Assembly (NCBI RefSeq): GCF_900100665.1
Contig: NZ_FNCS01000004.1
Coordinates: 62,001-126,000, forward strand
DNA from: Pelagibacterium luteolum
Lineage (GTDB): Bacteria > Pseudomonadota > Alphaproteobacteria > Rhizobiales > Devosiaceae
Length of the DNA: 64,000 bases
Reading direction: 5' to 3'
In this document: positions 32,579 through 41,087 of the stretch, piece by piece
How the letters are laid out: each line of letters starts with the position of its first letter
Numbering within the stretch: the stretch's first letter is position 1
Made by a program: the position numbers and the translations under genes
The notes under the pieces: model-generated
Told to the model about the DNA's origin: nothing
Seen by the model: only the letters and a program-made list of their open reading frames with translations
Database searches by the model: none

Positions 32579-32822
32579 CTGTCGGCGATATCCAGTCATA
32601 ACTATCTGTCGAGAGACTGACCCGTAGGGCGCTAACAAGGGGTAGCCATACATGAATCAGATAGATCGTGTCATCGCGGTGAAAACAAAAAACACCATAC
32701 AAAATATAAAATCACATATTAAATGTTGCACGCCTGAATAAGCTGTGTAAAGTTTGAGTAAGCCGACCCGGGCCCTTTGCGCGCTTCGGTCGCATCCGAC
32801 GGTCTTTTTGGAGGAGACAGAT
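32579..32822. promoter_or_regulatory. AT-rich promoter region before the quinoprotein module
   Basis: The 244-bp gap becomes strikingly AT-rich at about 32680-32760, unlike its surroundings, and separates the quinate/shikimate operon from the ThuA-quinoprotein genes. A TTGCAC-like -35 at 32726-32731 is a candidate promoter element, but no convincing -10 follows at the right distance. No palindrome of the TetR operator type is present. Confidence 0.45.
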
Positions 32823-33704
32823 ATGAACCCGCTAATCGCCCGCCTTGTTGGCGCGGCAGCGCTTAGCCTTGCCATGTCGCCAGCCATGGCGCAGGTGCCT
32901 AATCAGTATACGACGTTCGAGCGCTATGGCGTTTGCGGCAGCATCGATGACAGTTGTTACAACCCGTGGAACAACCGAACAGAAGGCGAGGAGGAGCCTT
33001 GGAAAATTCTGATCTATTACCACGTCGCTCCTGGCGTAAATCCCCATGACAATCTCGAAGCCGGCGTTGTCGCGCTGACCGAGTTGTTTGAGGGCGAGGG
33101 CTATGAGGTTACAGCTTCAAGCGACCCGGAAACTTTCGAAAGCGCTGGCAATATCCGCGCCATGGACACCATCGTGTTCTTTTCGACAGGACGTGAGGCG
33201 TTGAGTGACCTCGGTAAGCACCAGCTCATGCTTTACATCCGTGGCGGTGGCGGCTTTGTGGGCGTACACAATGCCTTTGGCACAAGCTATAGCTGGACAT
33301 GGTACGAAGGCCTACTCGGTGGTCAGCTCTTTAACCATGGGCCGCGCCAGCTTGCCGAAATAGAGGTTCAGTCGGAAAACGATCCCTCGGTTGCCCATCT
33401 CGAGGACGGTATCACCTTCGATCAAGAAGAGTGGTACAACATCTATCCTGATCCTCGGCAACTGTCAGACATCAACATTCTGCTCACCGTAGACGAAGAC
33501 ACGATGTTGCAGGGCCAGTCCGATACCCACCCGGGCATGGGCGAAGGGCACCCGGTGTCCTGGTGTCATTACTATGACGGCGGTCGCGCCTGGATGACCG
33601 TCCTCGGCCACAGCCATGAAATCCTCGAAGACGAGAACTTCCTTCAGCACGTGCTCGGCGGTGTGGACGGTACGATGGGCAAACAGGATTTCTGCCTGCA
33701 ATAG
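32823..33704 (+). CDS. secreted ThuA-domain protein (293 aa)
   Basis: The N-terminus MNPLIARLVGAAALSLAMSP plus AMAQ is a signal peptide. The mature part is a ThuA-like fold related to glutamine amidotransferases: KILIYYHVAPGVNPHDNL, FEGEGYEVTASSDPETF, MDTIVFFSTGREALSD, RGGGGFVGVHNAFGTSYSW, FDQEEWYNIY and GHPVSWCHYYDGGRAWMTVLGH. ThuA proteins occur in sugar pathways involving 3-keto glycosides, though most are uncharacterised. Several Cys (N-terminal GVCGSIDDSCY, C-terminal DFC) suggest periplasmic disulfides. GGAG precedes the ATG; it is first in a four-gene set with a cytochrome and a PQQ enzyme. Confidence 0.83.
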   Translation: MNPLIARLVGAAALSLAMSPAMAQVPNQYTTFERYGVCGSIDDSCYNPWNNRTEGEEEPWKILIYYHVAPGVNPHDNLEAGVVALTELFEGEGYEVTASSDPETFESAGNIRAMDTIVFFSTGREALSDLGKHQLMLYIRGGGGFVGVHNAFGTSYSWTWYEGLLGGQLFNHGPRQLAEIEVQSENDPSVAHLEDGITFDQEEWYNIYPDPRQLSDINILLTVDEDTMLQGQSDTHPGMGEGHPVSWCHYYDGGRAWMTVLGHSHEILEDENFLQHVLGGVDGTMGKQDFCLQ

Positions 33705-33776
33705 CCCTCTCCTGAGCCGGTGGCGTGCTGCGGTGCGCCGATTTCCAGGAGGCTCGGATCAAACTCAAGGACAAGC

Positions 33777-34196
33777 ATGATGAAACTTGAGCTTACAACG
33801 CTCGGCTTGGTGTTCGCGATTCTGGCCGCTCCGGCCCTCGCCCAAGACTATACCCTCTCCGGCGGGGGCATCGGAGAGGAGCAGATCGAGCGCGGCGAAG
33901 ACGCCTTCATGACGAATTGCGCGGGATGTCATGGAGACGATCTCCGAAGCGTGGATTCCAACGCACCCGACCTGCGCGGTCCCGTATTCGCGGCGGGCTG
34001 GACGGGGAATCCGCTCAGCGAAAAGTTCGAAAAGATCGTGTCCACCATGCCGCCTGGTCGCGGCGGAAGCCTAAGCGACCAGACCTATGCCGATATCGTC
34101 GCGTTCATTCTGGCGACGAACGGCGTTCCGGCAACCGACAGCGAATTGCCCGGCGATGCCGAAGCGCTGGACGGCTACACAGTAACCGAGAACTGA
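33777..34196 (+). CDS. periplasmic c-type cytochrome (139 aa)
   Basis: A signal peptide (TTLGLVFAILAAPALAQ) precedes one haem-c site, CAGCH (Cys48, Cys51, His52), in a class I cytochrome: ERGEDAFMTNCAGCHGDDL, PDLRGPVFAAGW and FEKIVSTMPPGRGG, where the Met is the probable axial ligand, then YADIVAFILATNG. Immediately followed by the PQQ dehydrogenase gene, it is the likely electron acceptor, like XoxG/MxaG or cytochrome c550 in other quinoprotein systems. Starts at 33777 or 33780. Confidence 0.92.
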   Translation: MMKLELTTLGLVFAILAAPALAQDYTLSGGGIGEEQIERGEDAFMTNCAGCHGDDLRSVDSNAPDLRGPVFAAGWTGNPLSEKFEKIVSTMPPGRGGSLSDQTYADIVAFILATNGVPATDSELPGDAEALDGYTVTEN

Positions 34197-34256
34197 TCCG
34201 CGACTGCGTTCGGTCTTGGTGCACAGCAATCATTTTTGTCTCGAGGAGGAGTCAAG

Positions 34257-35948
34257 ATGTCTCGTTTGGGATCACCCCTTGTTGCGCTCAGTGCACTGCT
34301 GATCGCAGTGCCGACGCTGGCCCAAGATGCCAGCTTTACCCCGGTTAGCGACCAGGAAATATTGAACCCCGACCCCGCGGACTGGTTGCAATGGCGCGCC
34401 ACCGTCAATAGTTGGGGCTATTCCGCACTCTCGGACATCACAGCCGAAAACGTCGGTGAACTCGAATATGTCTGGGGTTGGGCCATGGAGCCCGGCGACC
34501 AGGAAACCACGCCGATCGTCCATGACGGGGTGATGTATGTCGCCAATCCAGGTGGCGTGGTGCAGGCGCTCGACGCCGCCTCAGGCGATCTTATCTGGGA
34601 ATACCGCCGCCAGTTCCCAGAGGGTTTCCGCGAGGGACGCCTCAATCGCGGCATTTCGATCTATGGCGACAAGATTTATTTCCCGAGCCCTGATGCCGTG
34701 CTTGTCGCGCTAGACGCCGGTACCGGCCAGATCGCCTGGGAAGCCGTGGTCGCCGACCACGAAAATGGCAAGACGCTGACCGCAGCGCCCCTAATCGCCG
34801 ATGGCAAAGTCATCGTGGGCTATCAGGGCTGCAATCGGTTCTCGGAAGAAAAATGCGCCATCGTGGCTTACGACGCCGAAAACGGTGAGGAACTCTGGCG
34901 CACGATAACCATCGAGCGCCCAGGAGAGGGTGAAGAAGATACATGGGAGGATATCCCATTTGTCCTGCGTGGCGGTGGCGATATTTGGACCACGGCATCC
35001 TATGATGCTGACGCGGAGCTGATCTATATCGGCGTATCCCAGGCCAAGCCATGGTCGCGCGTTAGCCGCGCTAATGACGGGGCGGGCTACTACACGACTT
35101 CCACCTTGGCGCTAAATCCCGAAAACGGCGAGATTGAGTGGTTCCGCCAGTATATCCCCGGCGAGACCAACGACATGGACGAGTCATTCGAGCATATCCT
35201 TGTCGATATCGATGGTGAGCCCGCTTACGTCAACATGGGCAAGCTGGGCATCCTCTGGCGTGGCAACCGTGAGACCGGCGAACCTCTTCCCGCCTTCGAT
35301 TTCGGCATGCAGGACCAGATCGATCTCAACGATGACGGAACCTTCGCCGCCTATCGCGAGGGCAAGATCGGCGAAGTCGGCATTCCGATGACGACCTGCC
35401 CCAGTTCCACCGGCTTTCGCTCATGGCGCGCCATGGCGTTCAGCCCGGAAACCCGGGCCGTCTATGTCCCCATGACCATCAACTGCGACGATGGCGTGGT
35501 CTACACTGAGGTTGAGATGGTCGAGGGCGGCGGCGGCAATGGCCGCTCGGCGACCAACCGCATCTTCCATCCGGATGATCCTGACAATCTCGGCCGCATC
35601 CTTGCGATGGATGTCGATACGGGCGAGGCGCTTTGGGAATTCCCGATGCGCACGCCGGCCAACACGGCGACCCTTACCACCGCGGGCGGTCTGGTTTTCG
35701 CCGGCGATTGGGACCGCAATTTCTATGCGCTCGACGCAGCGAGCGGCGATGTGCTCTGGCAGACCCGCCTGCCTCAGGCCGCGCAGGGCTATCCGATCTC
35801 CTATGAGGCCGATGGCCGGCAATATGTGGCGATCCCCGTCGGCGTCGGCGGTGCGAGCTGGTCGACCAGTGTGCCAGAGGACCTGACGCCGGAAGTCAGG
35901 CGTCCGGCCGGGGGCAATGCCATGATGGTCTATGCCCTGCCGCTCTGA
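34257..35948 (+). CDS. soluble periplasmic PQQ-dependent dehydrogenase (563 aa)
   Basis: A signal peptide (LVALSALLIAVPTLAQ) leads into an eight-blade quinoprotein propeller with W-type repeats (QALDAASGDLIWEYRR, VALDAGTGQIAWEA, VAYDAENGEELWR, LALNPENGEIEWFR, LAMDVDTGEALWEFP, YALDAASGDVLWQTR). The metal/PQQ region reads IPGETNDMDESFE, giving Asp306 and Asp308 as a D-x-D pair. There is no N-terminal membrane domain, unlike quinate dehydrogenase QuiA, and no fused cytochrome. GAGGAGG sets the start at 34257. Substrate is unknown: an alcohol, polyol, sugar or quinate-like compound is possible. Confidence 0.9.
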   Translation: MSRLGSPLVALSALLIAVPTLAQDASFTPVSDQEILNPDPADWLQWRATVNSWGYSALSDITAENVGELEYVWGWAMEPGDQETTPIVHDGVMYVANPGGVVQALDAASGDLIWEYRRQFPEGFREGRLNRGISIYGDKIYFPSPDAVLVALDAGTGQIAWEAVVADHENGKTLTAAPLIADGKVIVGYQGCNRFSEEKCAIVAYDAENGEELWRTITIERPGEGEEDTWEDIPFVLRGGGDIWTTASYDADAELIYIGVSQAKPWSRVSRANDGAGYYTTSTLALNPENGEIEWFRQYIPGETNDMDESFEHILVDIDGEPAYVNMGKLGILWRGNRETGEPLPAFDFGMQDQIDLNDDGTFAAYREGKIGEVGIPMTTCPSSTGFRSWRAMAFSPETRAVYVPMTINCDDGVVYTEVEMVEGGGGNGRSATNRIFHPDDPDNLGRILAMDVDTGEALWEFPMRTPANTATLTTAGGLVFAGDWDRNFYALDAASGDVLWQTRLPQAAQGYPISYEADGRQYVAIPVGVGGASWSTSVPEDLTPEVRRPAGGNAMMVYALPL

Positions 35949-36009
35949 GCATTTGATTGGGAGGGCCGGAGTTCGCTTCGGCCCTCGCCTTTTTTCGAGG
36001 AGCCTCGAT

Positions 36010-36804
36010 ATGGTCACGCAAGCCCTACGGCTCACTTGCGCGTTGGCGTGCATCGTTCCGGCAATGGCGACACCGATTGTGGCGCAAATCCCTTATGTGG
36101 CGCCGGAATTCTACAACACCATCCGTCCCGATCACGGCAACACGTTGCCCCTGTGCCTCATTCCGGGCAGCGCCACCGAGGACTTCGATCGCGAAATCGC
36201 AGTTTCTATTGCCCAGATCCTGCTGCTCGAGCCCCTTGTGGTCGAACTCGACGTCGATATGGACCAACTCGACGAGCGCGGTATCTGGCCGACGATCTTT
36301 ACGGCGCTCTCGGAAGAATGTGTCGGCGTCCTCGGGGTTCAGATCATCCGTGGTGAAACCATGCCCGATTGGATGACCCTCTCGCGGCCCTATCTCGACG
36401 CACCCTATGTGCTGCTGACCAGCCACCCCGCGACCCGGTCACTGGCCGACCTGCCGGACGGAAGCAGGGTGGGCGCCCCGCTTTACACCCCGATCGATGC
36501 CGAGTTGATGGGGCTCATCGCTTCTGGCGGTTCCTATGCCCAACTGCGCCGCCTGCCCTACGATACCCCGGAGCTGATGCGCATGCTGTTTGAAGCCGGC
36601 GACCTCGATGCCGCAATCGTCTGGCAGCCGCACCTGGCCTCGGACGCCCTGTCAGGTGAGGCGTTTTATGCGCGGTCCGTGCCGGTCGACCCTTTGAGCG
36701 AAAGTACGCGGGAACTCGCCATCCTGCTCCGCTCCGAAGACCAGATGATGCGGACCCTGATCGATGACGCCATTCTGGCGCTGCCCGAGCCCTATATCTT
36801 CTAG
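36010..36804 (+). CDS. periplasmic binding-fold protein, MoxJ/XoxJ-like (264 aa)
   Basis: After a signal peptide (LTCALACIVPAMATPIVAQ) the protein follows the small periplasmic binding-protein fold: TLPLCLIPGS, DREIAVSIAQILL, GVLGVQIIRGETMPDWMTLSRPYLDAPYVLLT, ADLPDGSRVGAPLYTPIDAEL and the DAAIVWQPHL hinge. Placement right after a cytochrome c and a PQQ dehydrogenase is the arrangement of xoxF-xoxG-xoxJ and mxaFJG, where the J protein aids quinoprotein activation. I infer that role from context and fold, since it has no transporter partner. 61 bases separate it from the dehydrogenase. Confidence 0.75.
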   Translation: MVTQALRLTCALACIVPAMATPIVAQIPYVAPEFYNTIRPDHGNTLPLCLIPGSATEDFDREIAVSIAQILLLEPLVVELDVDMDQLDERGIWPTIFTALSEECVGVLGVQIIRGETMPDWMTLSRPYLDAPYVLLTSHPATRSLADLPDGSRVGAPLYTPIDAELMGLIASGGSYAQLRRLPYDTPELMRMLFEAGDLDAAIVWQPHLASDALSGEAFYARSVPVDPLSESTRELAILLRSEDQMMRTLIDDAILALPEPYIF

Positions 36805-36850
36805 TCGCGCTTCTCAACCCTTCTCGCCATCCTGCCATCGAACAAGTGGA

Positions 36851-36924
36851 TTGACACGGGTCGGTTGTCCTGACAAAATTTTAAAACGTTTGCAAAAACC
36901 AGTAATCAAGATTACAAACGTTAT
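36851..36924 (+). promoter_or_regulatory. LacI-type promoter with two AAACGTT operators
   Basis: TTGACA (36851-36856) and CAAAAT (36874-36879) form a -35/-10 pair with a 17-bp spacer. Two LacI-family half-palindromic sites follow: AAACGTTT at 36884-36891 and AAACGTT at 36916-36922, the second in inverted context (ACAAACGTTATAA). Position downstream of the -10 suggests repression and autoregulation by the adjacent LacI protein. Confidence 0.72.
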
Positions 36925-36944
36925 AACTCTCGGAGGAGGGGAAC

Positions 36945-37991
36945 TTGGCGTCGCAGCGCGCACGTACGCTCAAGGAGTTGGCGGAACGGCTCGGCGTGTC
37001 TATAACGACCGTCAGCCGGGCGCTTGCCGGTCATGAGCAGATCGCCCTCAAAACCCGCCAGCGGGTCAGCGAGGCGGCGCGCGAAATGGGTTACGTGCCC
37101 AACGTTGCTGCTCGCCAGCTCGTATCCGGGCGTTCCAACTTCGTGGGCTTCATCATTCCGCTGCGCGGTCCCAATTTCATGGATTCCTATCTCGGGGAGT
37201 TCGTGACTGGGCTGGGCGAAGGCTTCGTCGCCCACGGCATCGACCTTATCCTCGCCACGGTCCAGCCCAACCGGTCCGAACTCGACGTGTTGCGTCATCT
37301 CGTGGAATCCGGGCGCGCCGACGGGGTGGTGGTGCCGCGTATCGCTGCAGATGATGCCCGCATCGACTATTTGCGCGCGACCGGCTTTCCATTCGTGGCG
37401 CATGGCCGCATCCGCGACGATGAGGGTGACTACACCTGGCTCGATGCCGACAGCGAGGCCGCCTTCGAGGAGGCGTTCGATCTGCTCTATTCTCATGGCC
37501 ACCGCCACATCGGGCTGGTCTCAATCGCAGAAGACATGACGTTTCGCAATTTGCGGGAAAAGGGATTGGCCAATGCGATAGCGCGCAAGGGCGATCCTAC
37601 GGTACGGCTCGATATAGTGCGACCGCCCCGTTTCGATAGGGGGGCATCGGTTGCTGCGATCAATTCATTGCTCGGCGCCACAGAGCGCCCCACGGCCATT
37701 ATCGGACTGTTTGACGAGTTGGCGCTCACAGTCATGGAGGAAGCACAACGTGCCGGGCTCTCGATCCCGCGCGATCTTTCCGTCATGGGGTTCGACAACA
37801 TTTCAACGGCGGCATACGCCCCGCCGGGTCTGACAACGTTCGAAGTGAAAACGCGCGGCATGGCGCGCGAGATCGCGCACATGCTCGTGGCGCTGATCGA
37901 AGGTGAAGAGCCAGGGCACAGCAATCGCCTCATCAAGCCATCGCTCGTCCTTAGGGCGAGCCATGGGCCTGTACCCGACATCAACGGGTGA
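36945..37991 (+). CDS. LacI-family transcription regulator, TTG start
   Basis: The HTH TLKELAERLGVSITTVSRALAGHEQIALKTRQRVSEAAREMGYVPN is typical LacI, followed by the periplasmic-binding-like ligand domain (FVGFIIPLRGPNFMDSYLGEF, GRADGVVVPRIAADDARIDYL, FDLLYSHGHRHIGLVSI, GLFDELALTVMEEAQRAGLSIPRDLSVMGFDNI). The start is a TTG at 36945 behind GGAGGAGGGG. It heads the ABC/glycosidase operon and likely represses it until a sugar ligand binds. Confidence 0.92.
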   Translation: MASQRARTLKELAERLGVSITTVSRALAGHEQIALKTRQRVSEAAREMGYVPNVAARQLVSGRSNFVGFIIPLRGPNFMDSYLGEFVTGLGEGFVAHGIDLILATVQPNRSELDVLRHLVESGRADGVVVPRIAADDARIDYLRATGFPFVAHGRIRDDEGDYTWLDADSEAAFEEAFDLLYSHGHRHIGLVSIAEDMTFRNLREKGLANAIARKGDPTVRLDIVRPPRFDRGASVAAINSLLGATERPTAIIGLFDELALTVMEEAQRAGLSIPRDLSVMGFDNISTAAYAPPGLTTFEVKTRGMAREIAHMLVALIEGEEPGHSNRLIKPSLVLRASHGPVPDING

Positions 37992-38016
37992 ATCGTATGT
38001 CACAAGGGAGGAAACC

Positions 38017-39294
38017 ATGACATCGAGAACAAGACTTCTGGCTTCGGCGGCCCTCGCCGCGCCGCTCATGATAGGGTTGGCGGGAACGGCGAGTGCGCAA
38101 CTGCTGTTCTGGTCGAACCAGGCGGCCCCGATCGAAGAAACCCAAGCCATGCGCGAGCAGGTGCTAAGCGGGTTCGATGGCGAAGTTGATTTCCAACCGC
38201 AGGAGACCGGCCCCTTCATCACCCGCATCGAAGCCGAACTCGAGGCGGGTTCGGGGTCCATTGCCGTCGTCGGCGCGCTGCATGGCGAGTTGGCCAATTA
38301 CGCCGATGACTGGGTCGACCTTTCGGGTATCGACCTGTCCGGGATTACCGTCGCCCCGGCCTTTCTCGAACTGGGTATGCTCGGCACCGACGAGCAGAAA
38401 TATCTGCCTTGGATGCAGGCCAACTATGTGATGGCCGCCAACGTTCAGGCTCTGGAATATCTGCCTGAAGGCTATGACATCAATGCGCTCAGCTATGACG
38501 AGCTTGTCAACTGGATGCGCATCCTTGCTGAAGAAACCGGGTCGCCGAAGTTCGGGTTCCCAGCTGGCCCCCAAGGTCTGAAGCACCGCTTCTTCCAAGG
38601 CTTCCTGTTGCCGTCCTACGCCGGATCGACCGTCACTAACTTCCGATCGGAGGAGGCTGTGGCTGGTTGGGAAATGTTCCGGGAACTCTGGCAATACACC
38701 AATCCCGCATCAACCAATTACGGGTTCCTGCAGGAGCCGCTCCTGGCCGGCGACGTATGGGTTGGGTTCGACCACGTGGCCCGTCTCGCCGAAGCGTTCA
38801 ACCAGCAGCCTGAGAATTTTGTTGCCTTCCCGGCACCGGCCGGCCCGATGGGCCGTGGCTTCATGCCGGTTTTGGCCGGGCTGGCGATCCCCGCCCATGC
38901 GCCCGATATCGACGCGTCGATGGCGCTGGTGCAATATATGATGCAGCCTGAAACCCAGGTTGCCACGCTCCTGGCAACCAATTTCTTCCCGGTGACCGAC
39001 GCCGAACTGCCCGGCGACCTGCCGCCATCGGCCCAGGCTTTGGGTGCGGCGATCACCGCGATGACCAGCGGCGATGACGCGCTTCCGGCGCTTCTGCCGG
39101 TCGGACTGGGTGATCTCGGCGGCCAGTTCAACCAAGTTTATATCGATGCATTCGAGCGCATTATCCTTGCCAATCAGGACATCGGGCAAGTTCTGGAAGA
39201 ACAGGCCAACACGCTGCGTTCGCTGATGGAACAGGCCAACGCCCCGTGCTGGTTGCCTGACGAGCCCTCCGAAGGACCCTGTCCGGTCGACTGA
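38017..39294 (+). CDS. ABC transporter sugar-binding protein, family 1 (425 aa)
   Basis: A signal peptide (LLASAALAAPLMIGLAGTASAQ) precedes a type-1 extracellular solute-binding domain (LFWSNQAAPIEETQAMREQVLSGF, KFGFPAGPQGLKHRFFQGFLLPSY, LQEPLLAGDVWVGFDHVARL, GRGFMPVLAGLAIPAHAPD). The last residues contain two Cys (APCWLPDEPSEGPCPVD) that may form a disulfide. Start at 38017 follows AAGGGAGGAAACC; a longer frame back to 37903 overlaps the LacI gene. Substrate is unidentified; the downstream hydrolases suggest a glycoside. Confidence 0.93.
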   Translation: MTSRTRLLASAALAAPLMIGLAGTASAQLLFWSNQAAPIEETQAMREQVLSGFDGEVDFQPQETGPFITRIEAELEAGSGSIAVVGALHGELANYADDWVDLSGIDLSGITVAPAFLELGMLGTDEQKYLPWMQANYVMAANVQALEYLPEGYDINALSYDELVNWMRILAEETGSPKFGFPAGPQGLKHRFFQGFLLPSYAGSTVTNFRSEEAVAGWEMFRELWQYTNPASTNYGFLQEPLLAGDVWVGFDHVARLAEAFNQQPENFVAFPAPAGPMGRGFMPVLAGLAIPAHAPDIDASMALVQYMMQPETQVATLLATNFFPVTDAELPGDLPPSAQALGAAITAMTSGDDALPALLPVGLGDLGGQFNQVYIDAFERIILANQDIGQVLEEQANTLRSLMEQANAPCWLPDEPSEGPCPVD

Positions 39295-39316
39295 TCGAAC
39301 AAGGGTTCTGCCTCCC

Positions 39317-39345
39317 CCGTCCGGCTGCAGAGTGCAGTCGGACGG
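39317..39345 (+). terminator. stem-loop after the ABC binding-protein gene
   Basis: CCGTCCG (39317-39323) pairs with CGGACGG (39339-39345), and CTGCA/TGCAG extends the stem inward. It lies 23 bases after the binding-protein stop, before the permease genes, and could reduce readthrough or stabilise the upstream mRNA end. Confidence 0.6.
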
Positions 39346-39381
39346 TCCTCCAGCCCGAAACTTGGCCATTACCGGAGCGGG

Positions 39382-40230
39382 ATGATGCAAAGCCGATTTC
39401 TGCCTTACATGCTGCTGGCGCCGGCCACATTGTTCCTGGCGGTATTCTTCGTTTATCCCTTTGTGCAGATCGGTATTCTAGCGTTCTCGTCGGGCGATGG
39501 TTTTACCATGGGCCACATCCAAACGATGGCGAGCCACTGGAAGTTTGGCACTGCGCTCTGGAATACGGTGCTCTTGACGGCGATCATTGTGCCCATTCAA
39601 CTGGCTCTTGCGCTGTCGATGGCTTCGATCGTCACCAAGCTCAAGACTGGGCGCAGCACGATCCTTTTCGTCTTCGCCATCCCGCTGGGCCTGTCAGACC
39701 TTGCCGCAGGCATCATCTGGCTGGCGATCTTCGAACAGTCCGGCTTTCTCAATTCCATGCTCGCCGGGCTCGGTGTCATCGAGCAGCCCATTCTTTTCCT
39801 CGGCTACCAGAACATGTGGGTGATCTTTGCCGCCGTGGTGCTCGCGGAAATCTGGCGTGCCACCGCGATCATGATGGTTATCCTCGTCTCTGGCATGGGG
39901 CTGATCCCAAAAGAATACTATGAGGCCGCAGAGGTTTTCGGCGCTTCACCGTGGAAGCGGTTCACCAAGGTCACACTTCCCCTCCTGCGTCCAAGCCTGC
40001 AGACGGCGCTCATCCTGCGCACCATCGCTGCCTTTGAAGTGTTCGCCGTTGTTGTGGCGCTGGGCGGAACGACACTGCCGGTCCTGATGGGCGAAACCTA
40101 TCAGTGGCAATTTACGATGCGTGACCGCAACGTCGCGGCGGCCTACGCCATGGTGATCCTTGGAATCTCCATCGCAGCCACGCTCGTCTTCCTGCGACTG
40201 CTGCGCGTTCCCAAGGAGGCACGGCTATGA
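39382..40230 (+). CDS. sugar ABC transporter permease 1 (282 aa)
   Basis: Six transmembrane segments are apparent (first FLPYMLLAPATLFLAVFFVYPFVQIGILAFS), and the EAA loop reads EYYEAAEVFGASPWKRFTKVTLPLLRPSLQTALILR, the interface with the ATPase. This is the MalF/UgpA-type subunit. GGAGCGGG precedes the ATG; the stop overlaps the next permease start by 4 bases. Confidence 0.94.
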   Translation: MMQSRFLPYMLLAPATLFLAVFFVYPFVQIGILAFSSGDGFTMGHIQTMASHWKFGTALWNTVLLTAIIVPIQLALALSMASIVTKLKTGRSTILFVFAIPLGLSDLAAGIIWLAIFEQSGFLNSMLAGLGVIEQPILFLGYQNMWVIFAAVVLAEIWRATAIMMVILVSGMGLIPKEYYEAAEVFGASPWKRFTKVTLPLLRPSLQTALILRTIAAFEVFAVVVALGGTTLPVLMGETYQWQFTMRDRNVAAAYAMVILGISIAATLVFLRLLRVPKEARL

Positions 40231-41075
40231 GCACGCTCGCACCGACCGACGAACCGCGCGCTGTCGGCGACACCCGAAGGGCCGGGCGCTGGGTCTTTAT
40301 CACTGCGACCGTCATGCTCATGGCCTGGGTGTTGGTCCCGATCTACCTCCTGTTCGTCAACACCCTCTCTTCGCCTTCCGAGGTCAGCGGCTTTCCGAAG
40401 ACAGGGCTCCCAAGCTTCGATTTTGCTTCGGTGGAGTTCTTTCTCTCCTTCTCGGGCGTGGCACGGGCTCTCTGGAATTCGGTGGTCGTTGCCGTACTCA
40501 CAATGGTGCTCTCGATCGGCATCGGCGCCCCGGCCGGCTATGCGTTGTCGCGCTTCGACTTTCCCGGCAAGGAAGTGTTCCGAATGGTGGTCGTTATGAC
40601 CCGTGCCTTTCCCTTGCCGCTCCTTGCCCTGCCGCTGGCAGTGATGTTCATCCGCGTCGGACTGGACGATACGGCGCTGGGCCTTGCTTTCGTGCACACG
40701 GTATTGGCGTTGCCCTTCGCTGTGCTGATCACGTTTTCCCTCTTTTCAGGCATCCCCATCGAACTGGAGGAAGCCGCCTGGACATTGGGGTGCAACCGGC
40801 TTCAGGCCTTTATCAAGGTGGTGATGCCGCTGATCCTCCCCGGCCTGGTCGCGTCGGCGGTCTTTGCTTTCACGATCTCTTGGAACGAGGTGTTCGCGGC
40901 GGCCGTGCTCACCATCGAGAACCGGACGCTGACCGCGTTCCTTGTCCAGAGTCTCAATGTTTCGCCCCTGCATCTGAAGTTCGCCGGGGGCACGGCCCTC
41001 GTTGTGCCGGCGCTCATCTTCATCTTTGCGGTCCGCAAATATCTGTTCGCCATGTGGGGCATTGCGAACCGTTAG
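40227..41075 (+). CDS. sugar ABC transporter permease 2 (282 aa)
   Basis: This MalG/UgpE-type subunit has a hydrophobic first helix (FITATVMLMAWVLVPIYLLFVNTL), the core PAGYALSRFDFPGKEVFRMVVVMTRAFPLPLLALPL and an EAA loop IPIELEEAAWTLGCNRLQAFIKVVMPLILPG. The start overlaps the preceding permease (ATGA). Frames on the complementary strand here are shadows. Confidence 0.94.
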   Translation: MSTLAPTDEPRAVGDTRRAGRWVFITATVMLMAWVLVPIYLLFVNTLSSPSEVSGFPKTGLPSFDFASVEFFLSFSGVARALWNSVVVAVLTMVLSIGIGAPAGYALSRFDFPGKEVFRMVVVMTRAFPLPLLALPLAVMFIRVGLDDTALGLAFVHTVLALPFAVLITFSLFSGIPIELEEAAWTLGCNRLQAFIKVVMPLILPGLVASAVFAFTISWNEVFAAAVLTIENRTLTAFLVQSLNVSPLHLKFAGGTALVVPALIFIFAVRKYLFAMWGIANR

Positions 41076-41087
41076 GGAGAATTCATC

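Noticed and set aside
32652-32741. 29-codon frame (MNQIDRVIAVKTKN...) in the AT-rich gap before the ThuA gene
   Set aside because: An AGGGG precedes it, but the composition only reflects the AT-rich promoter sequence and no homology is recognised; left as spacer.
34257-35948. Assigning the PQQ enzyme as quinate dehydrogenase QuiA
   Set aside because: QuiA-type enzymes have an N-terminal membrane domain and about 800 residues; this one is soluble, 563 residues and paired with a cytochrome c and a J-type protein.
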